NCBI RefSeq assembly: GCF_000718005.1
Contig: NZ_JODV01000006.1
Length of the DNA: 64,000 nucleotides
Reading direction: 5' to 3' (one strand)
Origin: Actinoalloteichus_B caeruleus
Lineage (GTDB): Bacteria > Actinomycetota > Actinomycetes > Mycobacteriales > Pseudonocardiaceae
The stretch's first letter is position 1. Every line of letters starts with the position of its first letter. Made by a program: the position numbers and the translations under genes. This document shows positions 25,679 through 33,339 of this stretch, in pieces. The notes under the pieces were generated by a model. The model ran no database searches and had not been told where the DNA came from. It saw nothing but the letters and a program-made list of their open reading frames with translations.

Positions 25679-26986
25679 TCAGCCCTCCAGTTCGTTGGCG
25701 CCGCGTACCGCCTGCTCCCACGCCTCGTCCGGGCTGGCCAGTCCCTGTTCGATGGTCTGGATGGCCGGTCCGAAGACGTTGTCCTGCAGGTCGCCGTCGC
25801 TCGGGCCCTTGTACTGCGCCCGCTCGATCCGCTTGGCCGCCTCCGAGAAGAGCGGTCCGACGTCCGGGGTGGCGAAGTAGTCGTCGCGGTGCTCCAGCAG
25901 CTCCTCCATGTCGAGGGCCTCGACCTGCGCCGGGAACGGGCCCTCCGCCACGAAGGCGCGGATCTGCTGCTCGGGGGCGGTGAGCCAGGCCGCCAGCTCC
26001 GCCGCCTCCTCGGGGTGCTCGCTCTGGGTGGGCACCGTCAGGTAGGTGCCGCCCCAGTTGCCGCCGCCGTCGGGGAAGGTCGGGCTGATGGCCCACTGCC
26101 CGGCGTGCTCCTCGCCGGAGTGCTCCTTGATCGGCCCCATCATCCACGCGGGGCAGGTCTTGGTCGCGAACGCCGAGTCGGCGAACCCGCTCTCCCACTC
26201 GTTGCTGAACGCCGCCAGCCCGGCGGACTGGCCGCCCTCGACCGCCGCGGTCATCCGGTCCCAGTTGTGCCGGACGTCCTCGTTGCTCTCGACGATCAGG
26301 TTGTCCTCGGCGTCGTAGTAGCCGAACTCGAGCTGGTTGTTCATGGCGTTGAAGACCTGGCTGCCGTTGTCGAACCAGGCGGAGCCGATGTCGGCCGAGG
26401 TGAACTCGTCGCCGGCCTCGAAGTAGGCCTCCCAGGTCTCGAACAGGGGAGCCACCTCCTCCGGGTCGGAGGGCAGGCCAGCCTCCTCGAAGAGGTCCTG
26501 TCGGTAGCACATCGCCAGCGGGCCCATGTCGGTCCCATAGCCGATCAACCGGCCCTCGGCGTCCTGACCGCCGGCGTACTTCCACTCCTGCCAGCGGTCC
26601 TCGAGCCCCTCGGGACCGATCTCGGTGAGGTCGTTGAAGCGGGAGGAGGCACCCCGGGCCCGGGCCATGTGCCCCTCCTCCACGGCCTCGATGTCGGACA
26701 GTCCCGATCCGGCGCCGAGCTTCTGGAACAGGTTCTGGTGGTGGGCGGGGGACCGTCCGGTGTGCTGCTGGACGATGGTGATGCCCGGGTTCTGCTCCTC
26801 GTACTCCTCCAGCAGGGCCTCGTAGCCCATCGAGCCGAAGGTCGCGATGGTCAGCTCGATCTCACCGTCGCCGCCGCCACCACCTCCCCCGCCACCACCG
26901 CACGAGGCCAGCGTCAGCACGGCCGCCATCCCGGCCGAAACGGTCAGCGTTGTCCTGGATAAGTGACGCATCGTTGAATCACGCAC
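25679..26986 (-). CDS. cebE: Cello-oligosaccharide-binding lipoprotein CebE
   Basis: A 435-residue family 1 extracellular solute-binding protein. A short signal peptide ends in a lipobox (LASC) and is followed at once by a run of about ten glycines before the folded domain (IELTIATFG). The two-lobed sugar-binding fold shows tryptophan-rich stretches typical of oligosaccharide binders. GTG 26986 has AGGGAG 6 nt upstream; the ATG at 26971 is an alternative start five codons in. First gene of cebEFG-bglC, with a CelR operator 65-78 bp upstream. Expected role: capture of cellobiose released by GH48 and GH9 enzymes. Confidence 0.88.
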   Translation of the reverse strand: MRDSTMRHLSRTTLTVSAGMAAVLTLASCGGGGGGGGGGDGEIELTIATFGSMGYEALLEEYEEQNPGITIVQQHTGRSPAHHQNLFQKLGAGSGLSDIEAVEEGHMARARGASSRFNDLTEIGPEGLEDRWQEWKYAGGQDAEGRLIGYGTDMGPLAMCYRQDLFEEAGLPSDPEEVAPLFETWEAYFEAGDEFTSADIGSAWFDNGSQVFNAMNNQLEFGYYDAEDNLIVESNEDVRHNWDRMTAAVEGGQSAGLAAFSNEWESGFADSAFATKTCPAWMMGPIKEHSGEEHAGQWAISPTFPDGGGNWGGTYLTVPTQSEHPEEAAELAAWLTAPEQQIRAFVAEGPFPAQVEALDMEELLEHRDDYFATPDVGPLFSEAAKRIERAQYKGPSDGDLQDNVFGPAIQTIEQGLASPDEAWEQAVRGANELEG

Positions 26987-27050
26987 CTCGAACTCCCTGT
27001 TGGTGGGTGCGACGGTCGACCTGCTCGAGGAACGACGGCGCCACACCTCA

Positions 27051-27064
27051 TGTGAGCGCTCCCA
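27051..27064. promoter_or_regulatory. CelR operator upstream of cebE
   Basis: TGTGAGCGCTCCCA matches the Thermobifida CelR consensus TGGGAGCGCTCCCA at 13 of 14 positions. It lies 65-78 bp upstream of the cebE start. A TTGACA-like -35 on the cebE strand is at 27101-27106, which would place the operator just past the transcription start. Confidence 0.85.
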
Positions 27065-27276
27065 AATTCGCTTGACCAGTCTTCGAGTGACACGCCCCAC
27101 TGTCAAGCACTGTTGCAGGCCCGTGACCTGAAGATCACGCTCCGGGGTCGGCCCACCCATCGAAACCGCACGCTGACCTGCTCGAAGAGTCCTCGATGGA
27201 GGGACAAACGAACCAGTGGTCCTTTGTGGTCACCCTCCAACGTGGCGCTCGTCGCTTGCCCCGGCGCCAACTAGCC

Positions 27277-27290
27277 CGGGAGCGCTCTCA
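27277..27290. promoter_or_regulatory. CelR operator, middle of the cebE-celR region
   Basis: CGGGAGCGCTCTCA matches the 14-bp CelR consensus at 12 positions. It lies between the cebE and celR operators, 226 bp from the first and 113 bp from the second. Confidence 0.75.
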
Positions 27291-27377
27291 CGAGTAGGCT
27301 CGACGGGGGGCCTCACGCACCGTGACCACTCCACCACCAGGGCGTTCGTCGTCTCGGTTCCAGTGGTCCGGGTGGCC

Positions 27378-27383
27378 TACCAT
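27378..27383 (+). promoter_or_regulatory. Candidate -10 of celR
   Basis: TACCAT (TANNAT) ends 6 nt before the operator at 27390, so CelR bound there would cover the start site. The -35 region is weak (GGTTCC-like). Confidence 0.45.
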
Positions 27384-27389
27384 CGGCGG

Positions 27390-27403
27390 TAGGAGCGCTC
27401 ACA
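27390..27403. promoter_or_regulatory. CelR operator upstream of celR (autoregulation)
   Basis: TAGGAGCGCTCACA matches the CelR consensus at 12 of 14 positions and lies 110 bp upstream of the celR start, just downstream of a TACCAT -10. This implies that CelR limits its own synthesis. Confidence 0.75.
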
Positions 27404-27512
27404 CCCACCACGGGGGCGGGGCGGGGAGCACCTCGCTGGCCCACCACCAGTCGGTTGGCCAGCGGGGCTCGGAACGGCCCCTTGGGTAGGCGCTAGTCGG
27501 GGAGGTACATCA

Positions 27513-28550
27513 GTGGTGGAAGCCACACGCAGCGGGAACGGGAGTGCCCGTCCCACCCTGGAACAGGTGGCGGCGGCCGCGGGGGTGTCCCGGGGGACGG
27601 TCTCCCGTGTGGTCAACGGTTCCCCCCAGGTCAGCGAGGCCGCTCGAGCGTCGGTGCTGGAGGCCGTGCAGCAACTGGGTTACGTTCCCAACCGGGCCGC
27701 CAGGAGCCTCGCCACCCGTCGCGCCGACTCGGTGGCCTTCGTCGTCTCCGAACCGGAGTCCCGCGTCTTCACCGAGCCCTTCTTCGGCAGTCTGCTGCGG
27801 GGTGTCAGCAAGGAACTGTCCGCCAGCGGTCTCCAACTGGTGCTGGTGATGGCCTGGACGGCCCGGGAACACGCCCAGGTCGAGCAGTACGTCCGCAACG
27901 GTCACGTCGACGGGGCCGTCCTGGTCTCCGTGCACGGGGACGATCCGCTGCCGTGGCGGCTGATGGAGAACGGCACGCCGGTGGTCATGTCCGGCCGTCC
28001 GCAGCTCTCACACCCCTCCCTCCCCTACGTCGACTCCGACAACGTCGAGGGCGCGCGCGCCGCGACCGCCCATCTCTACGAGCGCGGTCGCCGCCGCATC
28101 GCGGCGATCACCGGACCGCAGGACATGTCGGTGGGGGTGGACCGGCTCGCCGGCTACCGCAAGGCCCTCCGCGGGCGGCGGGGAGTCCCCCGCGACCTGT
28201 GCGCCTTCGGCGACTTCAGCCAGGAGAGCGGCGAACGGGCGATGCGCCAGCTGCTCGAACGCGACCCCGAGCTGGACGCCGTGTTCGCCGCGAGCGACAT
28301 GATGGCCGTCGGCGCGTTGCGCGCGCTGCGGGCGGCCGGGCGACGGGTCCCGGACGACGTCGCCATCATCGGCTTCGACGACTCCGAGACGGCCAGGCAC
28401 ACCGACCCCCCACTGACCTCGGTACGACAGCCGACGGAACTGATGGGGCGCGAGATGACCCGCATGCTGTTGACCCTCATCGAGGGCGGGAGCACGACCA
28501 GCGAACCGGTCATCCTCCCCAACGAGCTGGTGTTGCGCGGCTCGGTGTGA
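27513..28550 (+). CDS. celR: LacI-family repressor of cellulose utilisation
   Basis: A 345-residue LacI/GalR regulator. The helix-turn-helix is at about residues 15-60 (TLEQVAAAAGVSRGTVSRVVNG, then the hinge NRAARSLATRR), followed by a periplasmic-binding-protein-like effector domain (about 70-340) ending NELVLRGSV. In Thermobifida CelR binds TGGGAGCGCTCCCA and cellobiose releases it. Seven sites of this type in the window, around cebE, celR, GH48 and GH9, make the assignment strong. The GTG start (27513) follows GGGGAGG. Transcribed divergently from cebEFG-bglC and convergently with the GH48 gene. Confidence 0.92.
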   Translation: MVEATRSGNGSARPTLEQVAAAAGVSRGTVSRVVNGSPQVSEAARASVLEAVQQLGYVPNRAARSLATRRADSVAFVVSEPESRVFTEPFFGSLLRGVSKELSASGLQLVLVMAWTAREHAQVEQYVRNGHVDGAVLVSVHGDDPLPWRLMENGTPVVMSGRPQLSHPSLPYVDSDNVEGARAATAHLYERGRRRIAAITGPQDMSVGVDRLAGYRKALRGRRGVPRDLCAFGDFSQESGERAMRQLLERDPELDAVFAASDMMAVGALRALRAAGRRVPDDVAIIGFDDSETARHTDPPLTSVRQPTELMGREMTRMLLTLIEGGSTTSEPVILPNELVLRGSV

Positions 28551-28603
28551 GCCGGCGCCCGACCCGGACCAGGTCGACCCCGGCAGGCCACCCAGGACGG
28601 AGT

Positions 28604-28641
28604 GGGGCGCCACCCGCTCGCCGTTGAGCGGATGGCGCCCC
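28604..28641. terminator. Bidirectional terminator between celR and the GH48 gene
   Basis: A 16-bp stem with one mismatch: 28604-28619 pairs with 28626-28641 across a 6-nt loop (GCCGTT). It lies 54 nt after the celR stop and 11 nt after the GH48 stop, so it can serve both convergent genes. Confidence 0.75.
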
Positions 28642-28651
28642 GGTCAACGGG

Positions 28652-30721
28652 TCAGCCGAAGAGTTCGGCGTGGGTCGCGAAGGCGGTCGCGATGTCCGTC
28701 TGCGCCCAGAACCGGTGGTAGGTGAAGGTCGGCGCCGGTCCGCCGTCCAGGTAGGCCTGCACCTGCGGCCAGTCGGGGTCGTCCTGGTAGAAGCTGCGGA
28801 TGGACCCGAAGGTGGAGTCGGAGTCGATCACGTCCCCGTTGGGCATCGTGCCGGTCCAGCCGTTGGGGATGTAGAGCTGCTGGTCCCCGGTCTCATCGAA
28901 CCGCGAGTAGTCCTCCCGGGTCTCCTCGGTGGCGATACCGAGGTCGGTCTGGTTCGCCAACAGCGCGTCGAGCAGCCCCTCCCCGGTCGCCAGGGCGGCG
29001 CTGTCGCCGGTGGCGGCCGCGTAGTAGAGCAGCGTCTTGGCCAGACCCGCGGCCACGCCGACGTCCTGGCTCTGGTCCACCACGCTCACCCGCAGCGACG
29101 CGTTGTCACCGGGGTTGGCGGCGTCCCAGGTGTCGGGCTCCCCGCTCCACGAGAGGTTGCTCGGCACCCCGAAGTCGCCCCCGGTTCCGACCGTGGTGTG
29201 CTCGATGGCCCAGGGGATCCAGTTGTCGAGGATCTCGCCGGCGCGCTCGTCGCCGGTGATGTGGTGGTACTGGGCAACCCGCTCCATGTCCCACACCTGG
29301 AAACCGAACCAGTTGTTGCTCGGCGGGTCGTTCCACACCGGCTGCCAGTCGTAGGCCATCCCGTAGAAGGTGGGGTGGTCCGCTCCAGGGTCGGAGTAGT
29401 CGCCCTGCCAGCTGTTGGTGGCGCCGCCGGCGATGCCACCGTCGGCGGACTGGAGCCACCGCAGGAACTCCAGTTGGCGGTCGAGGCTGGTGGCCCAGTC
29501 CTCCTGGGCGGTCGGTGACTCGGGGATCAGCCCGTCGACCTCGGACAGCGCCCAGGCGGCCAGGACGTTCTGGTAGCCCTGGTGGGAGGCGCTGGAGCCG
29601 ATGCGGAACGCCCACGGGTACTGGGCGTCGGCCAGGGCCCCGCCCCACGAGTAGTACCAGGACAGCAGGTAGTGCGCGCTGTCCTTGCCCTGCGCTCCCG
29701 GGCACCCGGTCTCGCTGGTGCAGTCGCCGATCTGCTTGAAGTACTTGTCGTACATCGAGTACCGCAGGTAGTCACCCATCTTCGCGGCGTCGGCCACGGT
29801 GTCGGCGACCGCTCCCGCCTGCCCCTGCTCCTCGGCCCAGGTCTGCGCCAGGTAGGCGACCTGGACGGCCCTGGCGTCGGCGTCGGGGGCGTTGGTGTAG
29901 CGCCACTGCGGGGAGTAGGCCTGGTCGTCGGTGAAGAGGTCGAGGAAGCCGTTCTCCCCGCCGAACTCGAAGGTCTCGCAGGAGGGGTGCGGAACGGTCT
30001 CCCACACCGACTCGCCCGAACCGCGCTGGTAGGTGTTGATGAAGGCCGGCTCGTCGTCGGTCCCGTCGCCGCAGAAGCCGTAGCCGTAGACGTTGTCCAC
30101 GTCGAGCAGCCAGTGCATGCCGTAGATCTCGTCGGTGCCGTAGGTGGCGCTCAGCTCGCTGGCCAGCGGGTCCTCACCGACCGGCACGTCCTGGCGGAGC
30201 AGTGCGGGGTACTGCGTGGGCGAGGGGTGCTCGGCCGCGTAGGTCGCGGGGCTCCCGGGGTCGTAGGAGGAGTTCGTCGGTTGGTCCTCGGTCCCCGGGA
30301 TGGCGAAGCGCTCCAGCGACTCCCAGGCCGCGTTGAACGGCTCCCAGTCACCGGTCACCCTGCCGTAGCTCGCCTCCAGCCACAGGTAGTAGCTGAACGC
30401 CTCGGAGGTGGTCTGGTGGCCGTGGTCGGGTGCCTCCACCAACAACGTCTCGACCGAGTGGTAGGGCACCAGCAGCCCGTCGAACTCGCGGAAGTAGCCG
30501 CTGGCCGGGTCCTTGATCTTCTCGTACTGGTCGAGGAAGGCCGCCTCGTACTCGGAGGGCTGGCGGGGCTCGACCTCGACGTCGGCCGGCAGGTCGTCGG
30601 CCGGGGCGCCGCCGAAGGCCGCCCCCGAGGTCACCGGCACCATCGCGGTGGTCAGGAGGGCCGCCGCCGCGAGGACGGGCGCCTTTCTCACCGACCTCCG
30701 CCGTAACGTGGACGCTGTCAT
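28652..30721 (-). CDS. Secreted GH48 reducing-end cellobiohydrolase without CBM
   Basis: A 689-residue family 48 exocellulase that releases cellobiose from chain ends. Residues 1-36 are a signal peptide; an acidic segment then leads straight into the catalytic domain, which runs to the C-terminus and ends with the family-typical HRFWAQTDIATAFATHAELFG. The acid Glu107 is in TTSEAFSYY. Thermobifida Cel48A carries a CBM2, but none is present here at either end. ATG 30721 with GGAGG 11 nt upstream is preferred over an in-frame GTG at 30739, which has no SD. Two weak CelR-like palindromes precede it. Acts extracellularly with the GH9 enzyme encoded immediately upstream. Confidence 0.93.
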   Translation of the reverse strand: MTASTLRRRSVRKAPVLAAAALLTTAMVPVTSGAAFGGAPADDLPADVEVEPRQPSEYEAAFLDQYEKIKDPASGYFREFDGLLVPYHSVETLLVEAPDHGHQTTSEAFSYYLWLEASYGRVTGDWEPFNAAWESLERFAIPGTEDQPTNSSYDPGSPATYAAEHPSPTQYPALLRQDVPVGEDPLASELSATYGTDEIYGMHWLLDVDNVYGYGFCGDGTDDEPAFINTYQRGSGESVWETVPHPSCETFEFGGENGFLDLFTDDQAYSPQWRYTNAPDADARAVQVAYLAQTWAEEQGQAGAVADTVADAAKMGDYLRYSMYDKYFKQIGDCTSETGCPGAQGKDSAHYLLSWYYSWGGALADAQYPWAFRIGSSASHQGYQNVLAAWALSEVDGLIPESPTAQEDWATSLDRQLEFLRWLQSADGGIAGGATNSWQGDYSDPGADHPTFYGMAYDWQPVWNDPPSNNWFGFQVWDMERVAQYHHITGDERAGEILDNWIPWAIEHTTVGTGGDFGVPSNLSWSGEPDTWDAANPGDNASLRVSVVDQSQDVGVAAGLAKTLLYYAAATGDSAALATGEGLLDALLANQTDLGIATEETREDYSRFDETGDQQLYIPNGWTGTMPNGDVIDSDSTFGSIRSFYQDDPDWPQVQAYLDGGPAPTFTYHRFWAQTDIATAFATHAELFG

Positions 30722-30761
30722 GGCAGGGATGTCCTCCACTCGTCACTGGACCTTCACCGGG

Positions 30762-30775
30762 AACGGGCGCTCCCG
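30762..30775. promoter_or_regulatory. Weak CelR-like half operator upstream of the GH48 gene
   Basis: Contains GCGCTCCC, the right half of the CelR consensus, but matches only 9 of 14 positions. It lies 41-54 bp upstream of the GH48 start. Confidence 0.4.
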
Positions 30776-30847
30776 GGCGAGCGCCTCCCTCCGGGCAGAC
30801 GGGTCCCCGCAGTCGCGGTCAACCGGTTCGTCTCCGCCGCCGGATCG

Positions 30848-30861
30848 AATGAGCGCTCTCG
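30848..30861. promoter_or_regulatory. CelR-like operator upstream of the GH48 gene
   Basis: The core palindrome GAGCGCTC is perfect, but the flanks are off-consensus (9 of 14 overall). It lies 127-140 bp upstream of the GH48 start, 86 bp from the weaker site. Confidence 0.5.
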
Positions 30862-30891
30862 TGCTGGATGACCGCGACTGGGGGTTGGGGT

Positions 30892-30932
30892 CCGGTGCGG
30901 AACGCGTGGGCGCGCAGCACGTTCCGCACCGG
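30892..30932 (-). terminator. Terminator of the GH9 gene
   Basis: A perfect 13-bp stem (CCGGTGCGGAACG at 30892-30904, complement at 30920-30932) with a 15-nt loop, 35 nt after the GH9 stop. It separates the GH9 and GH48 transcripts. Confidence 0.7.
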
Positions 30933-30966
30933 AGTCAGGAGGGCGGCCGACCGGCCACCGGTGTCC

Positions 30967-32466
30967 TCAGCCCGTGCCGCCACCGGAGGGCGGGAAGTCG
31001 GGCAGCGGGTCGCCGCCGTACTCGGCGTAGAGCTTGACCAGGGCCGAGGTGAACCCGGCGTTGTAGTCCAGGGCGACCTCGTTGGAGACGTAGTCGGTGC
31101 GGTCGTCCACGTACTGGTCGTCTGGCAGGGCCGGGCCGCCGACCAGCGCCCCGTACAACACGTGGGTGTTGGTCGCGGGGACGTCGATGTCGTCGGTGGT
31201 GGACCCGTGGGCGGAGCGGTGGTGGGGGTTGACCGGCGGGTTCTCACCGAAACCGACCACGTAGCTGGACTGGCGGGGGTTGTCGCCGAGGGCGTAGTCG
31301 ACCTGGCGGACACCGAAGTCGTGGTACCGCTGGCGCAGCGCCGGGTCGCTCACCGTCTCGCTGTGCACCAGCGCGGCGAAGGCCGTCGTGGTCGCGTATC
31401 GGAGCGAGCCCCAGGTGTCGAGCACCGCCTGCCCGCCCGGGGAGTAGTCGACCCGGTCACCGTTGACCCCGACCGTCCAGAAGTCCAGCCACCGGTTGGC
31501 GTCCTCCACGTACCGCTGCTCGCCGGTGAGCTGGGCCATCAGCACGTAGCTGCCGTAGGCCTTGTCCGACCAGGACTGCGTCCAGCCGTAGGATTTCCAG
31601 CCGTTCGGGTCCGGCAACAGCTCGTACTCCTGACGAGCCTTGTCCAGGTAGGACCGCTCGCCGGTGGCGCGGTGGAGCCAGATGGCGCCCCAGACCAGCT
31701 CGTCCTGGTAGCCGCCCCAGGAGTTGTAGAAGTCCTGCGCGTTGGTGATGCAGTCGGAGTAGACACCTCGGTGGGTGTCGGCGAAGTCGTACAGCTGCCG
31801 CGCGTGCTCGACGAGGGTCTCCGCGTAGGCCGGGTCGGAGTCGGCGAACACGAGCGAGGACGCGGCGAGGGCCGCCGCCGTCTCCCCGGCGAGGTCGGAG
31901 CCGGGGCAGCTGGGGTCGATCCGGAAGGCGGGCCGTTCCATCGTCATCGCCTCGGCCGGCCCCCAGAAGGAGTGGTCGAGATGGCCGTCGCCGACCTGTC
32001 CGTACAGCACGTCGGGTTCCGGGTGCGCCCGCAGGATGTAGTCGGTCCCCCAGCGCAGGTTGTCCCTGAGGTGTTCCAGCTGGCCCGACTCGGCGTACGC
32101 GTCGGGCTCCTCGACGGCTCCCCAGGCGAGCATCGTCATGGTGTAGGCGAACGGGAAGCCGAACTTCACGTGGTCCCCGGCGTCGTAGAACCCGCCGCTG
32201 AGGTCGAGGCCCACGTCGGAGCCGTCGTCCACGGCCGAGTCGCCGCGCCAGCTGACCCTGTTGTCGGCGGGCAGCACCCCGGAGCGCTGCGCGTCGTAGA
32301 ACCAGATCGACTTCTGGAGTGCCTCACCGTAGTTGAACTGGCCGGTCCTCGGTTCCGCTCCGCCGGTGTCGGCCAGCGCGGGCGGGGTGGCTCCGAGCGC
32401 GGTCACCGTCAACAGCGAGATCGCTGCGGTCAGGCACGTACGTCTGCGTAACGGGCCGTTCGTCAC
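30967..32466 (-). CDS. Secreted GH9 cellulase, catalytic domain only
   Basis: A 499-residue family 9 glycoside hydrolase. After a signal peptide (residues 1-32) the catalytic (alpha/alpha)6 domain begins at FNYGEALQKSIWFYDAQRSG. The catalytic base pair is in DAGD (Asp95, Asp98) and the acid is Glu463 in DYVSNEVALDYNAG. The protein stops at DPLPDFPPSGGGTG, just after the catalytic domain. The related Thermobifida Cel9A continues into CBM3c, FN3 and CBM2 modules, so this is a bare endoglucanase; no frameshifted CBM remnant is seen downstream. GTG 32466 has GAGGAG 5 nt upstream. A perfect CelR operator lies 63-76 bp upstream. Confidence 0.92.
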   Translation of the reverse strand: MTNGPLRRRTCLTAAISLLTVTALGATPPALADTGGAEPRTGQFNYGEALQKSIWFYDAQRSGVLPADNRVSWRGDSAVDDGSDVGLDLSGGFYDAGDHVKFGFPFAYTMTMLAWGAVEEPDAYAESGQLEHLRDNLRWGTDYILRAHPEPDVLYGQVGDGHLDHSFWGPAEAMTMERPAFRIDPSCPGSDLAGETAAALAASSLVFADSDPAYAETLVEHARQLYDFADTHRGVYSDCITNAQDFYNSWGGYQDELVWGAIWLHRATGERSYLDKARQEYELLPDPNGWKSYGWTQSWSDKAYGSYVLMAQLTGEQRYVEDANRWLDFWTVGVNGDRVDYSPGGQAVLDTWGSLRYATTTAFAALVHSETVSDPALRQRYHDFGVRQVDYALGDNPRQSSYVVGFGENPPVNPHHRSAHGSTTDDIDVPATNTHVLYGALVGGPALPDDQYVDDRTDYVSNEVALDYNAGFTSALVKLYAEYGGDPLPDFPPSGGGTG

Positions 32467-32528
32467 GGCTACTCCTCACGTGAAACCTCGTCGGACGCGG
32501 GGCGTCGAGTCGATGAGACGTGTCGTGA

Positions 32529-32542
32529 TGGGAGCGCTCCCA
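32529..32542. promoter_or_regulatory. Perfect CelR operator, GH9 proximal
   Basis: TGGGAGCGCTCCCA, an exact match to the CelR consensus and a perfect 14-bp palindrome. It begins about at the predicted transcription start of the GH9 gene, so bound repressor would block initiation. Confidence 0.92.
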
Positions 32543-32549
32543 GGCCCTG

Positions 32550-32578
32550 ATCGTAATTCTTGCGCAACACGGTGTAAA
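32550..32578 (-). promoter_or_regulatory. GH9 promoter
   Basis: On the minus strand TTTACA (32578-32573), a 17-bp spacer and TACGAT (32555-32550) form a good -35/-10 pair. The start site falls at about 32543, at the edge of the operator. Confidence 0.65.
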
Positions 32579-32759
32579 CCCCGAATGTCGCGCAAAGTGA
32601 TATTTCGCTTACCGCCCGCGACAGACGGGTGAGAGGGCTCCGCTGTCCGGCCGAGCACGAGCCTTTCCCTGCTCCGTTCGGTCGCGCACCCCGGCGCGCG
32701 GGGCGGCACCCGCTCGGCCGACGGCTCCCTACACCGGCCTACCCGGCGCGACCGACACC

Positions 32760-32773
32760 TGGGAGCGCTCCCA
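32760..32773. promoter_or_regulatory. Second perfect CelR operator, GH9 distal
   Basis: A second exact TGGGAGCGCTCCCA, 231 bp upstream of the proximal site. No gene or promoter that it would directly control was found on either strand. Confidence 0.88.
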
Positions 32774-33266
32774 ACTTTCGTCCCGTCGGTGGATCGGGAA
32801 GTGAGCCGAAGGCAGGCCCCGGCCGTGGCGGTCGGCGCACGCCCGGACGAGGACGAAGCCCACCCGCCGCGCCGCGCCCCACGGCGCGCGGTGTTCGACT
32901 GACGTCGACGCCGCCCACTCGCACCGTTCGACACGGCGGCCACCGACCACGCGGGGTCCACCACCGGAAGCCGCGGGACCGGGCCCGGTGGCCCAGGGCG
33001 CGGGGAGGTAGCCGAGCCGGCGAACGGACCGACGCGGAACGGCGACATCGGGGACCCGCCCCGAGGTCAGTCGACCCCGGGACGAGGGGCTTGGCCGCCC
33101 CGCCCCTGGATTCGAGCCCCGGCCACCCCGGTGCGGGGCGGCACCGACGCCTCCCGTCGGTCCGCGCCCGAGGCCAGGCGACATCGACCGGACGAGGGAC
33201 GAACGGGCGGGGAACCCGGGACGCCCGCGAGCAGGACGACCATCGCGCCGCCCCCCGGCGAACACC
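32774..33266. other. Intergenic region, no supported gene
   Basis: About 490 bp between the distal CelR operator and the terminator of the L11-like gene. Frames on both strands are Arg/Pro/Gly-rich shadows. No further operator or RNA gene was recognised. Confidence 0.5.
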
Positions 33267-33302
33267 ACACAGCCCGCCCGGGAGTACCCGGACGGGCTGT
33301 GT
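33267..33302 (-). terminator. Terminator of the L11-like gene
   Basis: A 16-bp stem with a single G-U-type mismatch (33267-33282 with 33287-33302) and a 4-nt loop AGTA, 38 nt after the stop codon. It ends the transcript, so no rplA follows. Confidence 0.8.
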
Positions 33303-33339
33303 GCGGCACGTCGTCGCTCAGGCTGGACCGAACGACAGG

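Noticed and set aside
28652..30739. GTG at 30739 as start of the GH48 gene
   Set aside because: It has no SD of its own, and the GGAGG that would serve the ATG at 30721 would be inside the coding region.
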